Shown here piece by piece: positions 1 through 9,025 of a stretch of 64,000 nucleotides of DNA (the first letter of the stretch is position 1; every line of letters begins with the position of its first letter). A program made the position numbers and the translations under genes. The notes beneath the pieces are model-generated. The model did no database searches, had not been told where the DNA came from, and was given only the letters and a program-made list of their open reading frames with translations. The stretch is from Bacteroidaceae bacterium. GTDB taxonomy: Bacteria > Bacteroidota > Bacteroidia > Bacteroidales > Bacteroidaceae. Location of the stretch: assembly GCA_017458585.1 (NCBI GenBank), contig JAFTAJ010000029.1, positions 1 through 64,000 on the forward strand. The letters run 5' to 3'.

Positions 1-1
1 C

Positions 2-178
2 ACCGATACGCTCCGTATCTATTTTGACCTCTGCATTATCAAGTATTTTCTAAACATCATTTCTCCCAATAATGACATGAAGGCCAAGATTGATGCACTT
101 CTTGCCGAATATCCAGCCATTGACACCGCTGCCATGGGCTTCCCTCGTGGGTGGGAGAACGAGCCGCTATGGCGATAG
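2..178 (+). CDS. Abi family protein, C-terminal fragment (cut by window edge)
   Basis: An open frame enters from the left edge and ends at TAG 176-178, giving 58 residues. The tail contains AMGFPRGWENEPLWR, which matches the usual C-terminal signature of Abi_2-type (AbiD/AbiF) abortive-infection proteins, where an MGFP block precedes a tryptophan and a terminal PLW. Family knowledge: these proteins are implicated in phage abortive infection and sit in defence islands. The start and most of the protein lie outside the window, so the assignment rests on the tail alone. Its neighbours, a nuclease-helicase and a DNA methyltransferase, agree with a defence role. Confidence 0.6.
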   Translation, partial: TDTLRIYFDLCIIKYFLNIISPNNDMKAKIDALLAEYPAIDTAAMGFPRGWENEPLWR

Positions 179-310
179 TTTCCCACATGATTTTCGGAGG
201 CAAAAAATCGAAAAAACTTTTTTATACGCGTAGCGTACATCCTTAATATGGTTTCCGCGTGTGCGCGCGAAGGCCGTCGGCGTTAATTTTAGAGGAAAAA
301 GTGGTGAGGA

Positions 311-443
311 TGGTGGGGATGGTGGGGTTGTTTCCTAGGAATATTAAAAAAAAAGCGTAAATCGGCTTGAGAAAAGAGAAAACATTTTCGGATTTAGGTA
401 TTTTTTTTGCCGCCTATAGAAATCAACCCCACCATCCCCACCA
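311..443. repeat. 20-bp perfect inverted repeat, G-rich on the left arm
   Basis: Arm 311-330 (tggtggggatggtggggttg) is the exact reverse complement of 424-443, with 93 bases between. Each arm is itself a near-duplication of a 9-mer (ggtggggat / ggtggggtt) and has closely spaced G runs that could form a quadruplex. The spacer is A/T-rich with no convincing ORF. It could act as a terminator for the Abi gene, an element end or a protein-binding site; none of these can be decided from sequence alone. The rest of 179-577 shows no gene. Confidence 0.7.
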
Positions 444-577
444 CCTCCGAAAAGAAGTTCTGAAAGTGAGGGAGTTATGCTGGTGGGATAATAAAGGATT
501 TGAAGGTCATCAGGGAGATTAGGGGAAGGATTTGCGTTTTTTGAGAGTGATTTTACTGGGGTGTGGAATCTTTTTCT

Positions 578-585
578 TATCTTTG
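578..585 (+). promoter_or_regulatory. Bacteroidetes -7 promoter element TATCTTTG
   Basis: TATCTTTG fits TAnnTTTG exactly. No good -33 TTTG is visible 19-21 bases upstream. The expected transcript start is near 592, which would place the whole structured segment 592-873 in the 5' leader of the nuclease-helicase mRNA. Confidence 0.5.
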
Positions 586-591
586 CGGACA

Positions 592-873
592 GTTCGGGGA
601 GAAATCCGGACGAAATATAGCATCAGCTATTTGTTCAGAGAATCGTGAAACGTAGGAAATTTCAACGATTGTAGTATTTGAACAAGTCAGCCGATGCCCG
701 TGCATATAGCGCGGGCATGACTTGTATCTTAATACTACAGGTAATTCCTACGACCTCACGATTCAAGAGAAGAGCCATGACTCGCGCTTCTTTTGTGTCT
801 TGAGGTCTTTTGGATATTACCTGTAAGCAAGTCTGAAGATATAGTCTGATTGCATTAAAAACGATCTGACTAT
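592..873 (+). ncRNA. Highly structured 5' leader or small RNA upstream of the nuclease-helicase
   Basis: Five successive hairpins can be read directly. H1 is 592-598/605-611. H2 is 617-621/626-630. H3 is a very long nested hairpin: 641-648/756-763, 651-661/743-752 with one bulged A, 671-678/731-738, 682-689/718-725 and 694-703/709-718. H4 is 763-768/798-803 plus 769-772/787-790. H5 is 841-846/868-873 plus 848-850/864-866. H5 includes the A and T of the ATG at 872, so the start codon would be masked. There is also a mutually exclusive pairing: 736-745 is perfectly complementary to 816-825, and 719-724 to 828-833; forming these breaks H3. That is the layout of a switch, but the ligand or partner is unknown. 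I do not recognise a named RNA family. Confidence 0.6.
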
Positions 874-3800
874 GTCTCAACTTGACAGACCTGTATCTTC
901 CCATTTCTTTACGAACAGGGATGGGAACACCTTGATGAAGGAGTTTGAGGGGATTTTGGAAAACAATCCTCAGGTGAAGAATCTCGACGCGGTGGTAGGT
1001 TTTCTGCGTGCATCGGGCTATTTCTCTTTGCGCCCATTTCTCAACAATATAAATAAGGTTCGTATCCTTATTGGCATAGATGTGGACAAGTATATTGCCA
1101 AGGCCAATCAGAAAGGTGTACTCTTTTTCGGTGCACCAGATGAGGTTAAGGAAGAATGCCTGAGATTACTGAAAGAAGATATCGAGCAGTCGCACTATAC
1201 TAAGCTAGTTGAGGATGGTATGCTCCAGATGGTGCAAGACCTTATTGATGGCAAGCTGGAACTTCGCGCCCATCCCTCAAAGAAGATACATGCCAAGCTA
1301 TATATTCTCTATCCCGACAACTTCAACCAGCACACTTTTGGTGCCGCCGTCACTGGCAGCAGCAATCTGAGCGGCAATGGGTTGGGCGTTGGTGACGACA
1401 AGCAATATGAGTTTAATGTCAAGCTAACGCAGTATGAAGATGTGGCTTTTGCGAAATACGAGTTTGAGCAGCTTTGGGAAGAAGCCAAAGACGTGCCAAT
1501 CGATGCCGTAGATTACCAGGGCACCCTCGACAAGACATATCTCAAGGGCGACGTCACTCCCTACGAACTATACATCAAGATGCTGATGGAGTATTTCTCC
1601 GACCGCGTGTTAGACGTAGATAGAGGCGACCCGTTCAGTATGCCCGAAGGCTATGAGCGTTTCGAGTACCAAAACGATGCCGTGCTTGAAGGTTACCAAA
1701 AACTTCTCCGCTACGACGGATTCTTCCTTGCAGACGTAGTAGGTCTTGGCAAGACAGTTGTTGCCACGATGATAGCCAAGAAATTTATGATAGAGAATGG
1801 CTGGGACAATACCAAGATATTGGTTGTATATCCTCCAGCAGTAGAACACAACTGGAAGACGACATTCAAGGATTTCGGCATAGACATGCATGCACGTTTT
1901 ATTTCGAATGGCAGTCTGTCAAAGGTGCTGGATGACGACAACTACGACTATTGGAATGCAGATGAGTATGACTTAGTAATCGTGGATGAAGCGCATAAGT
2001 TCCGCAATCACACTACGGGCGCTTTCCAGCAATTGCAGGAGATATGTAAGATGCCGCGCGTGGAGACGGGCAACATCCCTGGCTATAAGAAAAAGGTAAT
2101 GTTGATTTCTGCCACGCCTATGAACAACACCCCTGCCGACCTCTATTACCAGATGTTGATGTTCCAAGACCCGCGCCATTGCACTATTGACGGTGTGCCT
2201 AACTTGACGGCATTCTTTGCCCCGCTGGTGGTGGAGTTTCGCAAGTTTCGCAAGCAGGACGATTTTGACCTGAAGGCGTTCAAGAGGTTGGCAGAGCGAG
2301 TTCGCGACAGGGTTATCAAGCCCATCACCGTGCGCAGAACGCGTACCGACATTGAGAGCATACCTCGCTATAATAAAGATGTCAATGGTTTTCCCAAGGT
2401 GGCCCAGCCCATTAAGAAGGATTATGAGCTGAATGACCGTCTGGCCAATCTCTTCGAGGATGCTATGACCGTGCTTGACAAGAAGCTGACCTATGCCCGC
2501 TATCAAGCGATAGCCTATCTTAAGCCAGAGGCATCAAACGGTCTATATGACAACGCAGAACTTATAAGCCGCAGTTTGGCTGGCATCCGCAAAAACGGAT
2601 TGGTGAAGCGACTGGAGAGCAGCTTTGAGGCTTTCAAGAAATCAGTTGACAATTTCCGTCAAGCAAATCAGAATATGATAGACATGTGGAACAATGACAG
2701 AATCTTCATTGCGCCGGACATGGACATCAACCTATTATACGATAAGGGACTGACAGATGACGAGATAGAAGAGAAGTTGAACGAGAAGGCAGAGGTCAAT
2801 CCCAAGAACGCAGTCTTTACGCGCAATGACTTTAGGCCAGAGTATATCGACATGCTTCGCCAAGACCAGGAGCTGCTTGATGAAATGTCTAGGCATTGGA
2901 AAAACATCAGCGATGCAGATGACTCGAAGTTTGCAAAATTTGAAGACCTGCTGAAACATGAATTGTTTAAGAAAGACCGCAATCCAGAAGGCAAGATAGT
3001 GGTTTTCTCGGAATCAGTTGACACAATCAAGTATCTGGAGCGTCGCATCGGCCGCAAAGATGTGATAGTCATCTCTTCCCAGAATCGCGGGCAGCAGTTC
3101 AAGACCATCCGCGAGAACTTCGATGCCAACTGGAAGAAACCGAAAGACGACTATAACATCATTCTCACCAGCGATGTGCTGGCAGAAGGTGTGAACCTCC
3201 ACCGTTCCAATATAATCATAAACTACGACACACCCTGGAACGCTACAAAACTGATGCAGCGCATAGGTCGTGTGAATCGTATCGGCTCGAAGTCAGACAC
3301 AATCTACAACTATGTATTCTATCCCTCGCGTCAGGGCAACAAGGAAATCAAGCTGAAGCAGATAGCACTGAGTAAGATACAGACCTTCCACACCACCTTT
3401 GGCGAGGACAATCAGATTTATTCCACCGAGGAAATCATTGACCGCGACCTCGACAAGCTCTTCAAGGAAGGCATCAAGCAAGAGCAAGAAGACCGCAATC
3501 TGGAGCTGCCCTTCTACGAAGAACTGCGAGCACTCTACTTGCAGAATCGCAAGGAGTATAAGCGCATAGAGAGTCTGTCGCTCCGAAGCCGCACCGGACG
3601 AGAGGCGAGGACTGTGGAAGGAGTAACGCTGTCGGGCGACACGATGGTTTTCCTCAAGACCAACTTCCGCAAGATTTTCTATCTGGTCAGCGATGAGCAG
3701 ACACGTGAGTTGTCGGTGCTGGATGCGCTGAAGTACTTTAAGGCAGAGCCAGAAGAAAAGGCTGTGCCACGCCTGGTGCAGCATCATGACCACGTGGAAA

Positions 3801-4183
3801 TGGCATTGCAGGATTTCCGCAGAGTGAAACAGCAGGAAATACAGCTGGAAGAACAAAACCAAAACCAGCGCAGCAACTTGGGTGTCCAGGTAACTACAGC
3901 CGTAAGCCTTATAAAAAACATAATGACGCCAGACATGGACAGCGACATGCGCACAAAACTGATACAGCTAAGGAAGTTGGTGGAGCGAGGCACTATCACC
4001 TATATCGGCAAGCGACTGCAGCGCATACAGAAAGAGTTGCAGCGAGGTGGCATAAAGCGAGACGAAGCCCTCAAACAAGTGATGGAGATGGCCAACTACT
4101 ACAATGTCTATTACCGCGAATCACAAAAGGCAGAAGAAGAAACAAATGCCACGATAATACTATCAGAAAGCTTTCAAAAATAA
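872..4183 (+). CDS. PLD-nuclease / SNF2-type helicase fusion, restriction or defence effector
   Basis: This is a 1103-residue protein. Residues about 35-205 form a phospholipase D-like nuclease domain with an HxK motif (H140, K142) followed by TGSSNLSGNG. A superfamily 2 helicase core follows: motif I ADVVGLGKT (287-295), DEAH box 372-375, motif III SATP (413-416), and motif VI QRIGRVNR (796-803) after a SDVLAEGVNL block. The C-terminal 250 residues are charged and helical. Such enzymes translocate on DNA with ATP and cut it through the PLD domain. PLD nucleases coupled to helicases are known in ATP-dependent restriction (NgoAVII/CglI type) and in DISARM (DrmC, DrmD). The methyltransferase gene starts 9 bases downstream, so the two are probably co-transcribed. 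The start is the ATG at 872, which lies in hairpin H5 of the leader. Confidence 0.85.
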   Translation: MSQLDRPVSSHFFTNRDGNTLMKEFEGILENNPQVKNLDAVVGFLRASGYFSLRPFLNNINKVRILIGIDVDKYIAKANQKGVLFFGAPDEVKEECLRLLKEDIEQSHYTKLVEDGMLQMVQDLIDGKLELRAHPSKKIHAKLYILYPDNFNQHTFGAAVTGSSNLSGNGLGVGDDKQYEFNVKLTQYEDVAFAKYEFEQLWEEAKDVPIDAVDYQGTLDKTYLKGDVTPYELYIKMLMEYFSDRVLDVDRGDPFSMPEGYERFEYQNDAVLEGYQKLLRYDGFFLADVVGLGKTVVATMIAKKFMIENGWDNTKILVVYPPAVEHNWKTTFKDFGIDMHARFISNGSLSKVLDDDNYDYWNADEYDLVIVDEAHKFRNHTTGAFQQLQEICKMPRVETGNIPGYKKKVMLISATPMNNTPADLYYQMLMFQDPRHCTIDGVPNLTAFFAPLVVEFRKFRKQDDFDLKAFKRLAERVRDRVIKPITVRRTRTDIESIPRYNKDVNGFPKVAQPIKKDYELNDRLANLFEDAMTVLDKKLTYARYQAIAYLKPEASNGLYDNAELISRSLAGIRKNGLVKRLESSFEAFKKSVDNFRQANQNMIDMWNNDRIFIAPDMDINLLYDKGLTDDEIEEKLNEKAEVNPKNAVFTRNDFRPEYIDMLRQDQELLDEMSRHWKNISDADDSKFAKFEDLLKHELFKKDRNPEGKIVVFSESVDTIKYLERRIGRKDVIVISSQNRGQQFKTIRENFDANWKKPKDDYNIILTSDVLAEGVNLHRSNIIINYDTPWNATKLMQRIGRVNRIGSKSDTIYNYVFYPSRQGNKEIKLKQIALSKIQTFHTTFGEDNQIYSTEEIIDRDLDKLFKEGIKQEQEDRNLELPFYEELRALYLQNRKEYKRIESLSLRSRTGREARTVEGVTLSGDTMVFLKTNFRKIFYLVSDEQTRELSVLDALKYFKAEPEEKAVPRLVQHHDHVEMALQDFRRVKQQEIQLEEQNQNQRSNLGVQVTTAVSLIKNIMTPDMDSDMRTKLIQLRKLVERGTITYIGKRLQRIQKELQRGGIKRDEALKQVMEMANYYNVYYRESQKAEEETNATIILSESFQK

Positions 4184-4192
4184 CCACGCACT

Positions 4193-7100
4193 ATGAACTA
4201 CAAAGAAGTCATTGAATCGAGATACAACCGCAGCAAGTGGCAGGAACTGCTCCATGATATTTTTGGCAGCAAGATAAAGTTTTGGGGAACACCATCAGAG
4301 GTACACACCAGTAGTCAGTTTGCCAAGCAGGCACTTTGGTTGGGCACTATTACGCTGAGTGACGAGCAGACTATCTCCGTATATGAGGTGGAGCTGGCAG
4401 ACAGCGTGGACATAGAGCGCAACCGCAGAGGAATCCGCGACATGCTGCTCACTGACTGGCGCAACAATGGCAATGCAGGAGCCTTCATGTTCTGCTACAG
4501 AAAGAATGAGAGCGTGCTGCGCTTCTCGTATGTCAGCGAGTCGTGGAACTTTGCGGACGATGGCACATACAAGAAAGAGTCAACAGATACCAAGCGCTTT
4601 ACATATTTGCTCGGTGAAGGCCATCGCAGTCGTACAGCCATTCAGCAGTTTGAGACATTGAAGTCCAGTGCCCTTTCGCTGAAAGACCTAACGAAAGCCT
4701 TCTCTGTGGATGCCGTGAGCGACATGTTCTTCAAGGATTACAAGAAGCAGTATGAGAACATCATATTCTATGTTACTGGCAAGCGTATGGTGAAGGTGGC
4801 CAATAAATGGGAAGAACGAAAGGAGGGAACAGCCAATGCCCTAATCATGCAGCAGTTTGCCCACTTCCCCAACCCAGAAAAAGCCATACGTGACTATGTG
4901 AAGAAACTGATGGGGCGTATTGTGTTCTTGCAGTTCCTACAGAAGAAAGGCTGGATGGGAGTGCCTGTCAATAAGGGCTGGGGGCAGGGAGACCAAGAGT
5001 TCATAATGCACCTGTTCGAGCAGACCAAAGACAAAGACCACTTTATCGACGAGGTACTGGAACCTCTGTTTAATGACCTAAACACAGAACGTAAAGATGA
5101 TATCTCAACTCTTAATCCTCAAGTCAAGGTTCCCTATCTGAATGGTGGTCTCTTTGAACGTGAGGCAACAGACGAGACATTGTTCCCTCTCTCTGCCGAA
5201 TACATGCAGAGTATGCTCGACTTCTTTGCTTCGTATAACTTTACCATCGACGAGAACGACCCCGACGATGCGGAGGTAGGCGTTGACCCGGAGATGCTTG
5301 GCCGTATCTTCGAGAACCTCTTGGAAGACAACAAAGACAAAGGAGCGTTCTATACTCCGAAGGAGATAGTGCAGTATATGTGCCGTGAGAGTCTCATTGC
5401 TTATCTCCAGACAGGAATAGAGGACGAGGCTACGAAAGAAGCTATCCGTCAGTTCGTCACCACCCACGATATTGCGACTCTTGGAAACAACGAGAAGTTC
5501 CACGAACAAGTTGATGAGGCACTGAAAGAAGTGAAGATATGCGACCCCGCGATTGGCTCTGGCGCTTTTCCGATGGGCTTGCTGAAAGAACTCTTCCTTT
5601 GTCGCACAGCCCTCGAAGGCATTACACAAAGCAAGGCTGCTGAAATCAAGAAGCACATCATCCAGCAGAACATCTATGGAGTAGATATTGAGAGAGGAGC
5701 CGTTGATATAGCCCGACTGCGTTTCTGGCTTTCCCTGATTGTGGATGAAGAAACGCCACAGGCTCTGCCAAACCTTGACTTCAAGATTATGCAAGGTAAC
5801 TCGTTGCTGGAGCAATACAAGGGAGTAGACCTTTCCTCTATGACAGAAAGGAAAGTGATAGATGGTGGTTATGACCTCTTCGATGATATGCTAGATGTAT
5901 ATCGCAAACAACTTCGCGAGAAACTGGCGGAATACTATAACTGTACAGACCACCATGAGAAGCAATCACTTCGTAAGGTGATTGTAGATAATGTAAAGAA
6001 GCAACTCAAAGAACAAGGCATCAAAGTTGATTTTGGAGACCTCGACCTCTCTGGCAATGACCAATTCATGCTCTGGCACACTTGGTTCTATGATGTGTTC
6101 TCACAAGGAGGCTTTGATATCATTGTCGCAAATCCACCATATGTCAACATTGCTAATATTAGACCAGATTCATATCGGCAAAAACTTAAAGAGATTTATA
6201 AGTCAGCAACAAATAAGGCCGATTTGTATGCTTTTTTTATTGAACGAGCATTTGATGTTCTATCTAAAGATGGAAATCTTTGTTATATTGTACCACATAC
6301 ATGGAAGGCCACAGATAGCTTCAAAGCTTTAAGAGATATAATCTTCAACAAGCACACTCTTTCAACAGTAGTAAACCTAAATATGGGAGTATTTGACGCA
6401 ATCGTAAAGCCTATGATTGTGTTACTCAAAAATAGAAAAACGGACGGCTACTCTTTTAATGTTTTCGATAGTCATTTAAATAAGATAGATTCTATCAATG
6501 TTAGTGAGGTTCTTTCTTCGCCGACATTATCAGTTGATACAGACTCGACAAAAGAAATGAAGAAAATATTTAGAGTAGTGGAAAAGGCAGGAACACCATT
6601 AAAGGCTCATATACAATTCTCTAGAGGTGTCAAAACTAGCAACGACACCAAGTTTATAAAGACCACATGCTATAATGATTGTAAAAAAGTTTATCGTGGG
6701 AGAAATATAAAAGCATATCAACTTAATTGGGCTGGGGAATATCTATGGTATCGACCAGACTTAATGAGAGAAAAGGTTGGATGTGTTCCTCACTCAAAAG
6801 AATTCTTCGAGGTGCCTGAAAAATTGGTTACACAGCGAGTAAACAGTTCTTATCAGTTATTAGTTGCTTATGATGATGACAAGCAATATTTTTTGGATAC
6901 AGTTAATGTTTCTAATTACCAGACATGGAACACAACGACATCATTAAAATATTTGTGTGGGCTGCTGAATTCTAGACTTATTAATTTTTGGTATTGCAAT
7001 AAATACAGAATGCCAACAATAGGAGGATATGAATTACACTCTATTCCTATCGTTGTTGCAAAAGATCAATCTACGATAATAAGATTGGTTGATAAATTAC

Positions 7101-7243
7101 TTAAATGTAATGATGAAATTAAATGTGAATTGTGCAAGTCAGAAATAGACCTTCGCGTATATCAACTATATGGTTTGACATACGATGAAGTTCTCATCGT
7201 TGACCCAGAGACACCTATAACAAGAGAGGAATATGAAAGATAA
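4193..7243 (+). CDS. Eco57I-like N6-adenine DNA methyltransferase of a restriction system
   Basis: This 1016-residue protein has the gamma-class N6-adenine methylase motifs: SAM-binding DPAIGSGAF (451-459) and catalytic NPPY (647-650). Its length and layout match type IIG/PglX/DrmMI-like enzymes with a C-terminal target-recognition region (about 660-1016). The N-terminal 330 residues carry an acidic YEVEL..ADSVDIERNRRG stretch that could be a degenerate nuclease fold, but no clear PD-(D/E)xK is seen. The expected role is to methylate host DNA so that the upstream nuclease-helicase attacks only unmodified DNA. Composition is moderate up to about 6115 and strikingly A/T-rich afterwards, immediately around NPPY. 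This suggests the recognition half was swapped in by recombination. It overlaps the next gene by 11 bases. Confidence 0.88.
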   Translation: MNYKEVIESRYNRSKWQELLHDIFGSKIKFWGTPSEVHTSSQFAKQALWLGTITLSDEQTISVYEVELADSVDIERNRRGIRDMLLTDWRNNGNAGAFMFCYRKNESVLRFSYVSESWNFADDGTYKKESTDTKRFTYLLGEGHRSRTAIQQFETLKSSALSLKDLTKAFSVDAVSDMFFKDYKKQYENIIFYVTGKRMVKVANKWEERKEGTANALIMQQFAHFPNPEKAIRDYVKKLMGRIVFLQFLQKKGWMGVPVNKGWGQGDQEFIMHLFEQTKDKDHFIDEVLEPLFNDLNTERKDDISTLNPQVKVPYLNGGLFEREATDETLFPLSAEYMQSMLDFFASYNFTIDENDPDDAEVGVDPEMLGRIFENLLEDNKDKGAFYTPKEIVQYMCRESLIAYLQTGIEDEATKEAIRQFVTTHDIATLGNNEKFHEQVDEALKEVKICDPAIGSGAFPMGLLKELFLCRTALEGITQSKAAEIKKHIIQQNIYGVDIERGAVDIARLRFWLSLIVDEETPQALPNLDFKIMQGNSLLEQYKGVDLSSMTERKVIDGGYDLFDDMLDVYRKQLREKLAEYYNCTDHHEKQSLRKVIVDNVKKQLKEQGIKVDFGDLDLSGNDQFMLWHTWFYDVFSQGGFDIIVANPPYVNIANIRPDSYRQKLKEIYKSATNKADLYAFFIERAFDVLSKDGNLCYIVPHTWKATDSFKALRDIIFNKHTLSTVVNLNMGVFDAIVKPMIVLLKNRKTDGYSFNVFDSHLNKIDSINVSEVLSSPTLSVDTDSTKEMKKIFRVVEKAGTPLKAHIQFSRGVKTSNDTKFIKTTCYNDCKKVYRGRNIKAYQLNWAGEYLWYRPDLMREKVGCVPHSKEFFEVPEKLVTQRVNSSYQLLVAYDDDKQYFLDTVNVSNYQTWNTTTSLKYLCGLLNSRLINFWYCNKYRMPTIGGYELHSIPIVVAKDQSTIIRLVDKLLKCNDEIKCELCKSEIDLRVYQLYGLTYDEVLIVDPETPITREEYER

Positions 7244-8246
7244 CATAACACACATTAAGCATGGTGCATACATCGCTAAAATAGACATATCATATGTTGG
7301 AAATGAAAAGAACACGGTATGTATTCCTTTGAGCTTTCACGACGATGCAATGTTTATATTGTACTTCGAGAACAGTGAAGGATGGAAAGAGCAAGTTAGT
7401 TCAATTCGGAATTTTGAAACTATTGATGAGAGTGTTATATTTGAAGAAATAAAGAAGTTTCGTCCTGAGTTGTGTGCTATTGAAGAAAGTGCAAAATTTG
7501 AATTAGTGCAAATGACATTGAATTACGGGCAAAGATACAAATCTATCTATAGGCCAGCATTTTCTGAAAATTTTGTTGACGGACATTTCGTTCCCTATCA
7601 CAATGATAACCCTGCAAAGGTATTCTATTGTGACTTACCTATAGATAACCATCAAGAGTATTCGAATCTTTTACGACAGCTTGAAATTGCTATAGACGAA
7701 TTAGACTCGGTATTTAAAGTCATTAATCCCTGCCGTGCAAATAAGAAGGTTTACGGGAATGCAATTAGAAATGTTATTATCATGTGCTGCACAGAAATAG
7801 ATATGATGATGAAGCATATTTTGGAACGAAATAACTGCCCAAAGGATAAAGACTATTACAAAACTCCTGACTACATCAAATTGCTGGATGTTCTAAAGCT
7901 TAATCATTACCAATTATGTTTTCAAAGAATAAACTCTGCCATATATTCTCCTTTTTGGCGATGGAACAATAATGCGCCTACTAAAAGCATATGGTGGTAT
8001 GATGCATATAATGGTGTCAAACATGATCGAGAAGTTAATTTTAAAATGGCAAATTTAGGAAACGCGATAAATGCGCTAATGGCTTTTGCTATTTTACTGA
8101 TAGCACAATATGGGTATAGGAATGATTTGTGGACTGAGCATGTTGGTAAAGTTATCAAGGTGATTCGGGAACCACAATGGGATTTAAAGGATTTCTATTT
8201 TCAATGTTCTAGCAAGTGTGATGTCATATCATACACTTTTAAATAA
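7233..8246 (+). CDS. Unknown 337-residue protein coupled to the methyltransferase
   Basis: I do not recognise this family. The ATG at 7233 lies inside the methyltransferase gene (11-base overlap), so translation is probably coupled and the product probably works with the system. The N-terminal half looks like mixed beta strands (VCIPLSFHDDAMFILYF). The C-terminal half is helical, with a WWYDAYNGVKHDR block (about 254-266) followed by a hydrophobic helix ending AFAILLIAQYG. YNxxKHxR near the end of a helical bundle recalls HEPN-like proteins, but that is a weak resemblance and inference only. No signal peptide is seen. The gene is A/T-rich like the preceding half-gene, so both were probably acquired together. 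Confidence 0.75.
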   Translation: MKDNITHIKHGAYIAKIDISYVGNEKNTVCIPLSFHDDAMFILYFENSEGWKEQVSSIRNFETIDESVIFEEIKKFRPELCAIEESAKFELVQMTLNYGQRYKSIYRPAFSENFVDGHFVPYHNDNPAKVFYCDLPIDNHQEYSNLLRQLEIAIDELDSVFKVINPCRANKKVYGNAIRNVIIMCCTEIDMMMKHILERNNCPKDKDYYKTPDYIKLLDVLKLNHYQLCFQRINSAIYSPFWRWNNNAPTKSIWWYDAYNGVKHDREVNFKMANLGNAINALMAFAILLIAQYGYRNDLWTEHVGKVIKVIREPQWDLKDFYFQCSSKCDVISYTFK

Positions 8247-8280
8247 AGCAACAAAGACAAAACTTGAAAAGCTATAAGAA

Positions 8281-8973
8281 ATGTCACGACTTAACGATTT
8301 ATACAAGGCAATGGAAACATTGCGTAACGAAGGCGTATCAGGAGATGCCCTCGTACACAAAATGACAGAACGTGAAGAAGAGATTATCAAAGAAGAGATT
8401 CTTCCGTTGGTTACAAAGGCCGTTGCGCCTGCACTTAATCAAGTGCAACGCGAGCTAACGCTAGTGATAGACTATATGCCTGGGGAGCCAATCAAGGCTA
8501 CTCTATCCCGCAAAACGAGGATATCAGAAATGATTGACTCGAAGGCTGCCCGTGCCTCCAAAAGAACAAATACAACAGTAAGTAGAAATACGAGCCAGAA
8601 GATTACGCAACTTGGTGGATATAAAAAGGTATTAGATTCAGTAGGTCCACACAATAGTCTAAGTAAGGCCATAAGAGAGATTAAGAAATATTGGAATAAA
8701 GGGCTCAAAGAAGTTCTTGCCAAATTTGGTATCTTAACTCCCTCAGAGCTAAATCCCTATCGGCTGAAAAAGATAGTCCCCAATAATATCTTTGTGGATA
8801 AAGATGGGAATGAAGTAATTGGTATCTGGGGAAATCAGCGCATGAAAGACGCTGCCGGCAATTACATCCTCGACTCTAATGGCAAGTACAAAACTGAGCC
8901 TGTGCTGCGCCAATGCAAAGCATGGACGGTTCATAAGATATTGCTCTTACTATCGCAAAATGAAAATCAATAA
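8281..8973 (+). CDS. Unknown 230-residue basic protein in the defence cluster
   Basis: The family is not recognised. The protein is lysine- and arginine-rich, with a predicted helical N-terminus (MSRLNDLYKAMETLRNEG) and a central TTVSRNTSQKITQLGGYKKVL segment. The C-terminal part (FVDKDGNEVIGIWGNQRMKDAAGN...DSNGKYKTEPV) has short beta-hairpin-like NGN/DGN turns. No catalytic motif, membrane segment or signal peptide is evident. The basic charge would suit nucleic-acid binding, but that is inference. It starts 34 bases after the previous gene on the same strand and probably belongs to the same transcript. Confidence 0.65.
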   Translation: MSRLNDLYKAMETLRNEGVSGDALVHKMTEREEEIIKEEILPLVTKAVAPALNQVQRELTLVIDYMPGEPIKATLSRKTRISEMIDSKAARASKRTNTTVSRNTSQKITQLGGYKKVLDSVGPHNSLSKAIREIKKYWNKGLKEVLAKFGILTPSELNPYRLKKIVPNNIFVDKDGNEVIGIWGNQRMKDAAGNYILDSNGKYKTEPVLRQCKAWTVHKILLLLSQNENQ

Positions 8974-9025
8974 ATAGCGAGACGCGGGGATAGATAAAAG
9001 TATCGCTTCGTAAAAACTTACAATC

